From Gammaproteobacteria bacterium (GTDB taxonomy: Bacteria; Pseudomonadota; Gammaproteobacteria; SZUA-229): a DNA stretch of 5,818 nt. Positions 1 through 5,000 of this stretch are shown piece after piece. The translations under genes were made by a program, and so were the position numbers. Within the stretch, counting starts at the first letter, position 1. Every line of letters starts with the position of its first letter. The notes below the pieces were generated by a model. The model did no database searches. It had not been told where the DNA came from and saw nothing but the letters and a program-made list of their open reading frames with translations. Location of the stretch: contig NVSH01000011.1 in NCBI GenBank assembly GCA_002401185.1, positions 1,732 to 7,549 on the forward strand, given 5' to 3'.

Positions 1-102
1 CATCCTTAGATATTCATTGGATTTTAGCTATACTTTTTTATTCTAAGAAACCCGCTAATTAAAAATCATAGGCAAGAAAAGCACGACATATGAGAATTAA
101 AA

Positions 103-624
103 ATGACCTATATAAGATTATTCACATTTATTTTCACCTCCGTCGTATATGTAGCCTGTGCTTCAGCATCCGAAACCATCTATCCAGTCGTCACCTACAA
201 ATGTGACGTGGAAGCCGACATAGTCACCCTAACCAACTCACTACTTAAAGGCGACGAAGGCGCTACATTTAATTACTCCGACACCGACGGTACCTATTCC
301 CCATGGAACCTGCTCGATATCGATCGTTCGACATCACGCACTCGTATTGTGAAAACCAGAAAGATAAAAAAAACCTGTAAGTTAAGCTCGGGCGAATACA
401 CCGTAACAATCGAACCTGAAGTATTTAATAGAAACCTTAGCGGTACTTGTGATGCGTCCATATCATCGGCATTTACGGTTACACACAATAGCGTTACCAT
501 TAAAGAACTCACACCGTTTGAAGATGACTGCCGCAGTCATTCCCCCATCATTACTCGTGTAACGGTATTTGGTAAAACCAGCGAAGTAAAAATCAAACGT
601 ATCGCTCGATCTAAATTTTACTGA
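103..624 (+). CDS. exported protein of unknown function, four cysteines in mature part
   Basis: I do not recognise this 173-residue protein. It begins with an export signal: Arg5, a hydrophobic stretch at about residues 6-19, then ACASASE. Signal peptidase I could cut after Ala22. A lipoprotein reading with Cys19 as the lipidated residue (YVAC) is possible but poor, because Tyr is unusual at position -3. The mature part has cysteines at 34, 92, 116 and 143, an even number that suits two disulfides in the periplasm, and alternating polar/hydrophobic stretches that suggest beta structure. Basic residues cluster at 79-93 and near the C-terminus. I chose ATG 103 because a weak GAGAA lies 6 bases upstream and the signal peptide starts there; the ATG at 90 is in another frame and stops early. 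An A8 run (366-373) lies inside the gene. The existence of the gene is fairly sure; its function is unknown. Confidence 0.75.
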   Translation: MTYIRLFTFIFTSVVYVACASASETIYPVVTYKCDVEADIVTLTNSLLKGDEGATFNYSDTDGTYSPWNLLDIDRSTSRTRIVKTRKIKKTCKLSSGEYTVTIEPEVFNRNLSGTCDASISSAFTVTHNSVTIKELTPFEDDCRSHSPIITRVTVFGKTSEVKIKRIARSKFY

Positions 625-643
625 CCTGGTTAAGGAGCAGCAC

Positions 644-742
644 TTGTCTATTGTTCCACGATATTTTCCTGTTATCATGGTACTAACATGTCACGCCATC
701 ACATCACGTCTGGGTGTTGCTGGCCATACAATAAACAGGTGA
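644..742 (+). CDS. possible small ORF or leader peptide upstream of the mlaC-like gene
   Basis: This is a 32-codon reading frame with a TTG start. A strong Shine-Dalgarno sequence, AAGGAG (632-637), sits 6 bases upstream, just after the stop codon of the preceding gene. The frame reads LSIVPRYFPVIMVLTCHAIT and then ends in GHTINR, with a short hydrophobic core. Its TGA (740-742) lies inside the AGGTGA ribosome binding site of the next gene, the arrangement expected for translational coupling or a leader peptide. I know of no homologue. The alternative is that AAGGAG is a chance match, or that the region is only an untranslated leader. At this length the open frame could be chance; the Shine-Dalgarno strength and spacing are the main support. 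Confidence 0.35.
   Translation: MSIVPRYFPVIMVLTCHAITSRLGVAGHTINR
651..678 (+). promoter_or_regulatory. weak candidate sigma70 promoter for the mlaC-like gene
   Basis: TTGTTC (651-656) and TATCAT (673-678) are separated by 16 bases. The -10 matches 5 of 6 consensus positions and the -35 matches 3 of 6. Transcription from here would start inside the small ORF and leave a leader of about 60 bases. Matches of this quality are common in AT-rich DNA, so this is only a candidate. Confidence 0.22.
737..742 (+). promoter_or_regulatory. ribosome binding site that sets the mlaC-like start
   Basis: AGGTGA lies 5 bases before ATG 748 and is a direct complement to the 16S rRNA tail. It supports ATG 748 over the ATG at 688, which would add 20 residues (including two adjacent cysteines) in front of a typical signal peptide. 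An in-frame GTG at 739 overlaps this site and is a less likely start. The stop codon of the small ORF at 644-742 is part of this site. Confidence 0.6.
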
Positions 743-747
743 TTCCA

Positions 748-1368
748 ATGATTCATTCCACACTGCGCATAACCATCCTCGTTGTACTTTTTCTTATTTC
801 GCCATGGTCTCTTGCTTATACCACAGCTGAAAAAACACCCTCTCACAACACTGCTGTCACACAGACCGACCCAGCGTACGTCATCAAAACCGCGCTAGAC
901 AAGATAACCTCTTTCAGCGGTCATGCGAACAAGGTAAAACCACGACAACTTCGAGCTTTTATAGAAAGCCAGATTATTCCTCATTTCGACTTTAATAATA
1001 TGTCTCACTGGATTACTGGCCGCTATGCCAGCAACATGACGGATGAAGATAAAGCCGATTTCCAACGGACTTTACGTGAAACATTCTTGTCCAGTCTGTC
1101 TAAACATCTGGGTAGCTTTGATGCAAAAAACACCCGCGTTCGATTTTATCCAGCACGTTATCGCGGTTATGGGGAGGCTTTTGTAAGTGCCCGTATCTAC
1201 CGAACCGACACCTTACCTATACGTCTCGACTTTCGTATGCGACTCGATGGTAGCAACTGGAAAATAATTGACGTGAAAGCCAATGGTTATAGCGCTGTAC
1301 TCTATTACAGACGTCATTTCATGGCGCAATTACGGCATTACCAACGACAGCAGCGCTACGTTTATTAA
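748..1368 (+). CDS. MlaC/Ttg2D-like periplasmic phospholipid-binding protein
   Basis: Predicted 206-residue periplasmic protein of the MlaC (toluene tolerance Ttg2D) family. MlaC shuttles phospholipids across the periplasm between the outer-membrane MlaA complex and the inner-membrane MlaFEDB transporter. A signal peptide covers residues 1-23 (Arg7, a hydrophobic core at 8-18, likely cut after SLA). Family features follow in order: a helical N-terminal part, IPHFDFNNMSHWITGRY at about 77-93, the segment after it in which MTDEDKADFQRTLRETFLSS matches the usual 'Q/D..F...F...L' helix, then beta strands ending in WKIIDVKANGYSAVLYYR, the counterpart of the usual 'W.v.Dv...G.S.v..YR'. Length suits the family. 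No mlaF, E, D, B or A gene is in the window, so this may be a stand-alone paralogue rather than the canonical mlaC; I give no symbol for that reason. The start is set by AGGTGA at 737. Substrate and partners are inferred from the family. Confidence 0.82.
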   Translation: MIHSTLRITILVVLFLISPWSLAYTTAEKTPSHNTAVTQTDPAYVIKTALDKITSFSGHANKVKPRQLRAFIESQIIPHFDFNNMSHWITGRYASNMTDEDKADFQRTLRETFLSSLSKHLGSFDAKNTRVRFYPARYRGYGEAFVSARIYRTDTLPIRLDFRMRLDGSNWKIIDVKANGYSAVLYYRRHFMAQLRHYQRQQRYVY

Positions 1369-1392
1369 CGTTATTATTTCAAACTTTATAAA
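1365..1392 (+). promoter_or_regulatory. candidate promoter for the glutaredoxin-terB-gloA-rnd cluster
   Basis: TTAACG (1365-1370, overlapping the stop codon of the mlaC-like gene) and TATAAA (1387-1392) are 16 bases apart; an alternative -10, TAAAAT, is at 1389-1394. The -35 matches 4 of 6 consensus positions and the -10 matches 5 of 6. The position fits the 78-base gap before the four-gene cluster, but the DNA there is AT-rich and such matches occur by chance. Confidence 0.3.
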
Positions 1393-1446
1393 ATACGACG
1401 AATCACTGCGACCAAGCAACATCTGATGAAATGATTTTATCAACGC

Positions 1447-1851
1447 ATGCAAAAACCAACCAATAACAGTAAAAAATCCAACATTCAGCGTAACGGATTA
1501 GTTATCATACTGTTCCTGGCATTGAGTTTGATAATGCTTAATCAACACGGAATAAGCAACACGATTGATTGCAACCCAGACATAATGGCGAATAGACCTG
1601 ACGTTATTATGTTGGGAGCATGGTGGTGCACATACTGTAACCAGGCTAAAAAACATTTTGAACATAACAATATAAACTACTGTGAATACGATATGGAAAC
1701 CACCGACACAGGCAAAAAATTGTACCGACAAAACGGTGGAGGCGCTATACCCATTTTATTTATTGGCGACTATACGTTAAGAGGTTTTAACGAACAGTCA
1801 GTTAACATGACTCTTGCGCAACTTGATAACTTGAGTGCGTCTGCTAAATAA
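1447..1851 (+). CDS. membrane-anchored glutaredoxin-like thiol oxidoreductase
   Basis: 134-residue protein. The N-terminus is basic and polar (Lys3, Lys9, Lys10, Arg15), then comes one hydrophobic segment at about 17-31. By the positive-inside rule the rest should face the periplasm, either tethered or, less likely, cleaved. The remainder has a thioredoxin fold of glutaredoxin type: a strand VIMLGA at 53-58, active-site WWCTYC with Cys61 and Cys64 (compare CPYC), helix NQAKKHFEHN, strand INYCEYDM, and GGGAIPILFIGD with the cis-proline at 102, followed by LRGFN, the usual glutathione-site region of glutaredoxins. Two further cysteines (42 and 79) lie outside the motif. The likely role is dithiol/disulfide exchange; the substrate is unknown. 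There is no good ribosome binding site at ATG 1447, so the exact start is less sure, but the charged stretch before the membrane segment supports it. It is first of a likely four-gene operon. Confidence 0.8.
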   Translation: MQKPTNNSKKSNIQRNGLVIILFLALSLIMLNQHGISNTIDCNPDIMANRPDVIMLGAWWCTYCNQAKKHFEHNNINYCEYDMETTDTGKKLYRQNGGGAIPILFIGDYTLRGFNEQSVNMTLAQLDNLSASAK

Positions 1852-1887
1852 CCCTATGCATTAACAATACAATAACTGAATATTCAC

Positions 1888-2340
1888 ATGCTAACAAAAT
1901 TACAAAAGTTTTTTAATCAATACCTTAACGAATCCAGCCAGGATAAAAAACCATTAGAACATCGATTACAGATGGCAACCGCTGCTTTGATGGTAGAAAT
2001 GTTACACGTCGACGAACAGGTAACCTCTGAAGAAAACGAAAAATTACGTCAGATCCTGAAAAAACGATTTACTCTCAGTACGACTGAAATACAAGCCTTA
2101 ATCGATCTTGCGCATACAGAAAAACGTGAAGCAACAGACTACTACCAGTTCACCACATTACTCAATGCACACTATACGCAACAACAAAAAGTTCAACTGG
2201 TTGAAGATCTATGGCAACTCGCTTACGCTGACCACCAACTGGACAAATACGAAGAACATCTACTACGTCGATTAGCTGACCTGCTGCACGTACCACATAA
2301 AGATTTTATTCAAACAAAACATAAAGTATTAAAAACTTAA
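1888..2340 (+). CDS. TerB-like (tellurite resistance B family) protein
   Basis: 150-residue, mostly helical, probably cytosolic protein of the TerB-like family (COG4103 type). It has two similar halves. Each holds a helix followed by an acidic loop: LHVDEQVTSEENEKL at about 39-53 (Asp42, Glu48, Glu49) and YADHQLDKYEEHLLRRLADL at about 113-132 (Asp115, Asp119, Glu122, Glu123), then the typical ending LLHVPHKDFI. In characterised TerB proteins such acidic residues bind metal. The stand-alone members found in gammaproteobacteria have no settled function, and the name should not be read as evidence of tellurite resistance, since no other ter gene is present. No signal peptide. The gap to the gene before is 36 bases and to gloA 16 bases, consistent with co-transcription. 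The ribosome binding site is weak. Family assignment is good; role unknown. Confidence 0.78.
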   Translation: MLTKLQKFFNQYLNESSQDKKPLEHRLQMATAALMVEMLHVDEQVTSEENEKLRQILKKRFTLSTTEIQALIDLAHTEKREATDYYQFTTLLNAHYTQQQKVQLVEDLWQLAYADHQLDKYEEHLLRRLADLLHVPHKDFIQTKHKVLKT

Positions 2341-2356
2341 AAACGAAAGAGTTATT

Positions 2357-2749
2357 ATGCGATTACTTCATACCATGCTACGTGTTGGCAACTTGAAACG
2401 CTCAATAGAATTTTACACCGAGATACTCGGCATGACCTTACTACGTCAGAAAGATTATCCTGACGGCGAGTTTAGTCTCGCCTTTCTCAGCTACGGTGAT
2501 GAAAAAAATCATACCGCACTGGAGCTCACCTACAACTGGGGCACGGAACAATATGACCTGGGCTCAGGGTTTGGTCACCTGGCGATAGAAGTAGATGATG
2601 TTTACCAGGCAGCAGAAAAAATACGTGCGCAAGGCGGCAAGATAATCCGCGAACCCGGCCCGATGAATGCGGGCACAACACTATTGGCATTTGTCGCTGA
2701 CCCTGACGGGTATGAAATAGAACTATTACAACCCAAGACCAACACATAA
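2357..2749 (+). CDS. gloA: glyoxalase I (lactoylglutathione lyase)
   Basis: 130-residue cytosolic enzyme that isomerises the hemithioacetal of methylglyoxal and glutathione to S-lactoylglutathione, the first step of methylglyoxal detoxification; glyoxalase II (not in this window) completes it. All four metal ligands of the E. coli enzyme fall at the same residue numbers: His5, Glu56, His74 and Glu122. The sequence follows the family throughout: HTMLRVGNLKRSIEFYTEIL, NHTALELTYNWG, GFGHLAIEVDD, VADPDGYEIELLQ. The short form, lacking the insertions of the yeast and human zinc enzymes, suggests the nickel/cobalt-activated bacterial class (inference). It was probably formed as two beta-alpha-beta modules of the VOC fold, residues 1-60 and 70-127. 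AAGAG lies 5 bases before the ATG. It sits between the terB-like gene and rnd, 15 bases from the latter. Length is close to the 135 residues of E. coli GloA. Confidence 0.95.
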   Translation: MRLLHTMLRVGNLKRSIEFYTEILGMTLLRQKDYPDGEFSLAFLSYGDEKNHTALELTYNWGTEQYDLGSGFGHLAIEVDDVYQAAEKIRAQGGKIIREPGPMNAGTTLLAFVADPDGYEIELLQPKTNT

Positions 2750-2764
2750 AAAACATCTAACGCG

Positions 2765-3898
2765 ATGAAACCTCTATTAATAGAGTCATCCAGCCAGATG
2801 GATGCCTTAGTTGAACAATTAAGCCACAAAAAATTAATCGCCGTCGACACGGAATTTTTTCGGGAAACAACGTATTACCCAGCATTAGCACTGGTACAGA
2901 TTGCAACAGATTCTATCGTCGCTTGCATAGACCCGCTTGCTTTTAACGCACAACCCGCATTAAAAAAATTACTGCTTGATGAAACCATCACAAAAATATT
3001 TCACTCTTGCTCGCAAGATCTGGAAGTGCTTTTTTATTACCTTGGCGATATCCCTAACACCATTTACGATACACAGATTGCTAATGCATTACTTACCGAC
3101 CATCATCAGATTGGTTATGCCTCACTCGTTGAAAACGAACTGAGTATACAGCTTGAAAAGTCGCAGACACGAACCAACTGGTTACAACGACCATTAACCA
3201 AAAAACAGATCCAGTATGCTGGCGATGATGTTTTATACCTCTATCAATTACATAACCGTTTAGATGAAAAGTTAACCCTCAGCAACCGACAGACATGGTT
3301 GGCCGAAGAATGCAACAAACTATCTAACATTAGCTTTCAAGTCGATATCGACAAACTCTGGCGTCGCGTCAAAGGCACAACAAGATTAAGCAAAAAAAAC
3401 TTAATGACCGTACAGTGTATTGCAATATGGCGAGAACAACTTGCACAACATAAAAATAAAACTCGCAGAAAAGTCTTAAGTGACAACACTATCTTACGAC
3501 TGGTACTCGATTCGCCAAAAAATGTAACCGCGCTGAATCAATCCTTTGCACCCAACGAAAAACTTAACGACAACGAATGCCAACAATTGTTTAGTGCTAT
3601 TGAAAACGCCCAAAAAATACCTGAGGAAAAATGGCCAGACAATCAATTTAATACGTTGAATGTAGAACAGAAAGTATCACTAAAAAATCTACAGCAACTA
3701 GTCAACAACAAAGCCGACGAATTAGGCATTTCCAGCGCCATCATCTGTTCAAAAAAAGAACTGGAAACGCTGATAAAACGACACGAAAAAAATCATGGCG
3801 TACATGATGACGATATACCCGTCGAACTCACTATCGGCCAGGGCTGGCGATTACAATGCATTGGACAGACACTAGTAGAAACATTAAAAGAAACCTAA
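2765..3898 (+). CDS. rnd: ribonuclease D
   Basis: 377-residue 3'-to-5' exoribonuclease of the DEDD family (DEDDy type), which trims the 3' ends of tRNA precursors and other small stable RNAs. The catalytic residues are all present: Asp28 and Glu30 in VDTEF, Asp84 in HSCSQDLEVL, Tyr150 and Asp154 in QYAGDDVLYLY; the E. coli positions are 28, 30, 85, 151 and 155. The exonuclease domain covers about 1-170. A first HRDC RNA-binding domain starts near 205 (LWRRVKGTTRLSKKNL and on to about 290), and a second, less conserved HRDC-like domain fills about 297-375. Total length matches E. coli (375). Probably last in the cluster with the glutaredoxin-like gene, terB-like gene and gloA. The ribosome binding site before ATG 2765 is poor, so coupling to upstream translation is plausible. 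It contains an A8 run at 3392-3399 and A7 runs. Confidence 0.95.
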   Translation: MKPLLIESSSQMDALVEQLSHKKLIAVDTEFFRETTYYPALALVQIATDSIVACIDPLAFNAQPALKKLLLDETITKIFHSCSQDLEVLFYYLGDIPNTIYDTQIANALLTDHHQIGYASLVENELSIQLEKSQTRTNWLQRPLTKKQIQYAGDDVLYLYQLHNRLDEKLTLSNRQTWLAEECNKLSNISFQVDIDKLWRRVKGTTRLSKKNLMTVQCIAIWREQLAQHKNKTRRKVLSDNTILRLVLDSPKNVTALNQSFAPNEKLNDNECQQLFSAIENAQKIPEEKWPDNQFNTLNVEQKVSLKNLQQLVNNKADELGISSAIICSKKELETLIKRHEKNHGVHDDDIPVELTIGQGWRLQCIGQTLVETLKET

Positions 3899-3917
3899 AA
3901 ATATAACATGAAAACAG

Positions 3918-3946
3918 TTGTTATGATGCCGTAAGCGTAATACTAT
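3918..3946 (+). promoter_or_regulatory. candidate promoter for the DUF4426 gene
   Basis: TTGTTA (3918-3923) and TACTAT (3941-3946) have an ideal 17-base spacer, each matching 4 of 6 consensus positions. A short inverted repeat, ATAACA (3903-3908) with TGTTAT (3919-3924), overlaps the -35 and could be an operator, though arms of six bases may be chance. Confidence 0.33.
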
Positions 3947-3964
3947 TGAGGTAATGTAATATAC

Positions 3965-3977
3965 GTGAGGAACTCAC
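3965..3977 (+). promoter_or_regulatory. small hairpin holding the ribosome binding site of the DUF4426 gene
   Basis: GTGAG-GAA-CTCAC is a perfect 5-base inverted repeat with a 3-base loop. It contains the Shine-Dalgarno GAGGAA (3967-3972) and ends directly against ATG 3978. If it folds, it hides the ribosome binding site, so it could damp or condition translation. The stem is short and would be only marginally stable. Confidence 0.4.
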
Positions 3978-4433
3978 ATGCACAACGCTATTAATGCTTG
4001 TATAAAGACGTTTTTTATTCTTGCTATATCACTCGGCAGCGTCAATACTTTTGCAGAAAATTCGCAAGAATTTGGTGATTACGTCATCCATTACAACGCT
4101 TTTCGAAGTGACACCATCTCTACTGAAGTGGCCAAACAGTACGGCCTGACCCGTGCAAATAATCGTGTATTAATCAACATCGCCGTATTAAAAAAAGTAT
4201 TGAACACAACAGGCAAACCAACAAGTTCAGTAATAACAGGTCACGCCAGTAACCTTACTGGGCAGTTAAAACAACTTGAATTTAAAGAGATTAAAGAAGG
4301 CACGGCAATTTATTATCTTGCTGATACAAAAATAAGTGACGGTGAATTTTTAAAGTTCAATATAAAAATCATCCCTGAAGGTGAAACCAGGGCGGCACGA
4401 CTGAAGTTTGATAAACGATTCTTTACCTATTAA
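3978..4433 (+). CDS. DUF4426 family exported protein
   Basis: 151-residue protein of the DUF4426 family, whose function is not known to me. A signal peptide covers residues 1-26 (Lys10, a hydrophobic core at 11-22, cut after TFA). The mature part starts with the family signature FGDYVIHYNAF (32-42), then TISTEVAKQYGLTRANNRVLINIAV, and closes with the conserved aromatic tail RFFTY, directly before the stop. It should be a periplasmic, beta-rich domain of about 125 residues with no cysteine in the mature part. The start is fixed by GAGGAA five bases upstream. It lies 79 bases after rnd with its own candidate promoter, so it is probably a separate unit, and it converges on the DUF3301 gene. In other gammaproteobacteria I recall DUF4426 genes near housekeeping genes such as metW or proC; neither is seen here. 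Confidence 0.85.
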   Translation: MHNAINACIKTFFILAISLGSVNTFAENSQEFGDYVIHYNAFRSDTISTEVAKQYGLTRANNRVLINIAVLKKVLNTTGKPTSSVITGHASNLTGQLKQLEFKEIKEGTAIYYLADTKISDGEFLKFNIKIIPEGETRAARLKFDKRFFTY

Positions 4434-4459
4434 CAAATATTTAAGTTTGTAGTGATAAA

Positions 4460-4499
4460 TGACACCTTGATAAAAGCCGTTTATTCGACTTTTATGTCA
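4460..4499 (+). terminator. possible hairpin between convergent genes
   Basis: TAAAAG (4471-4476) pairs with CTTTTA (4489-4494), with an inner CG/CG pair around a TTTATT loop, and TGACA (4460-4464) can pair with TGTCA (4495-4499) across a bulge. It lies 27 bases after the DUF4426 stop, where a terminator is expected, but no T-run follows and the stem is AT-rich. It may be an mRNA 3'-end hairpin rather than an intrinsic terminator. Confidence 0.25.
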
Positions 4500-4531
4500 C
4501 GTTAACTTTTACTCGGATGATGTGTAGCCTC

Positions 4532-4558
4532 AAAAAAAGTCAGCCATCACTATGTGAC
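4532..4558 (-). terminator. candidate intrinsic terminator of the DUF3301 gene, overlapping its stop codon
   Basis: Read on the minus strand: GTCACAT, loop AGTG, ATG-GC-TGAC (7 pairs with a 2-base bulge), followed at once by seven T (4538 down to 4532). The stop codon TGA (4542-4540) is inside the right arm. The T-run and its position are typical; the stem is weak, hence moderate confidence. Confidence 0.4.
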
Positions 4559-4875
4559 AAATGCGTTTCTACAACCTGTTTTCCAATCAAAACAATATAA
4601 CCCTGCTCGCGTGCTCCAAAGTAACTTTCCTCACTAACGACAAGCCCCACACCAGCTGTATATTCAAAACTATACAGACGACATATCTGCACCGTTCCTC
4701 CAATATCTCGTCTCAGCCAGGTACGTTGACGAATGACAGTTGCATCTAAAAGTTGCAGATTAGCTTTATTACATTTTTGGCGACATACGGCCAACGCCAC
4801 CTCATTGCATCGCTGTGTGCCCCACCAATACCAGATGCCAGCTAAAATTAGTAATATGAGTATTATTTCGTCCAT
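4540..4875 (-). CDS. DUF3301 family small membrane-anchored protein
   Basis: 111-residue protein on the minus strand. One N-terminal membrane segment at about 4-18 (IILILLILAGIWYWW) is followed by the conserved DUF3301 layout: a stretch rich in Ala, Arg and Cys (residues 22-38), QLLDATV at 41-47, then WLRRD, an aromatic strand LYSFEYT, and GYIVLIGKQVVETHL near the end, equivalent to the family's 'G.l.l.G..v..v.l'. With acidic residues before the membrane segment and Arg22 after it, the soluble part probably stays in the cytoplasm, though the segment could also act as an uncleaved signal. Function unknown. It has four cysteines (23, 31, 35 and one near 65). No strong ribosome binding site is visible; GGTGAAG lies rather far upstream. 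It is divergent from fabA across 125 bases and convergent with the DUF4426 gene. Confidence 0.8.
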   Translation of the reverse strand: MDEIILILLILAGIWYWWGTQRCNEVALAVCRQKCNKANLQLLDATVIRQRTWLRRDIGGTVQICRLYSFEYTAGVGLVVSEESYFGAREQGYIVLIGKQVVETHLSHSDG

Positions 4876-4912
4876 TTTTAGCTTTTACTTCACCGAGTTA
4901 CCCTAAAACCAT

Positions 4913-4940
4913 TTCATCGTACAGCAAATTCCGATAAAAT
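4913..4940 (+). promoter_or_regulatory. weak candidate fabA promoter
   Basis: TAAAAT (4935-4940, 5 of 6 consensus positions) has TTCATC (4913-4918, 3 of 6) upstream at 16 bases. The 125-base divergent gap must hold signals for fabA and the DUF3301 gene. CGTACA at 4918-4923 resembles half of an E. coli-type FabR palindrome, but no second half follows, and I see no convincing FadR site. Confidence 0.22.
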
Positions 4941-5000
4941 CATCCCATTGGTGCAGTATTTAACTGAACCTTAATTTCCCTAAACATTTTGAGACAAACT

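Noticed and set aside
6..34. TATACT (29-34) as a -10 for the first gene
   Set aside because: The -10 is good, but the best -35 (TTAGAT at 6-11) matches poorly, so I did not list a promoter.
3..62. Open frame from the window edge ending at TAA 60-62, possibly the tail of an upstream gene
   Set aside because: Only 19 codons are visible and the sequence matches no family I know; other frames are open for similar distances by chance.
688..747. N-terminal extension of the mlaC-like protein from ATG 688
   Set aside because: It has no ribosome binding site, would put 20 odd residues before a normal signal peptide, and ATG 748 has AGGTGA at the right distance.
1358..1371. ACGTT-TATT-AACGT hairpin over the stop codon of the mlaC-like gene as a terminator
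   Set aside because: The stem is five bases and AT-rich, and only a broken T-rich stretch follows; too weak to call.
1888..2340. Reading the TerB-like gene as part of a tellurite resistance or phage defence ter operon
   Set aside because: No terZ, terC, terD or terE gene is present, and stand-alone TerB-like genes are common in ordinary chromosomal settings.
4561..4749. Plus-strand 62-codon frame opposite the DUF3301 gene
   Set aside because: It is the shadow of a recognisable minus-strand family, with no ribosome binding site and no protein features.
4989..5000. TTG 4989 as the fabA start
   Set aside because: ATG 5001 has a GAGA Shine-Dalgarno 6 bases upstream, which the TTG reading would place inside the coding sequence; the known family starts near ATG.
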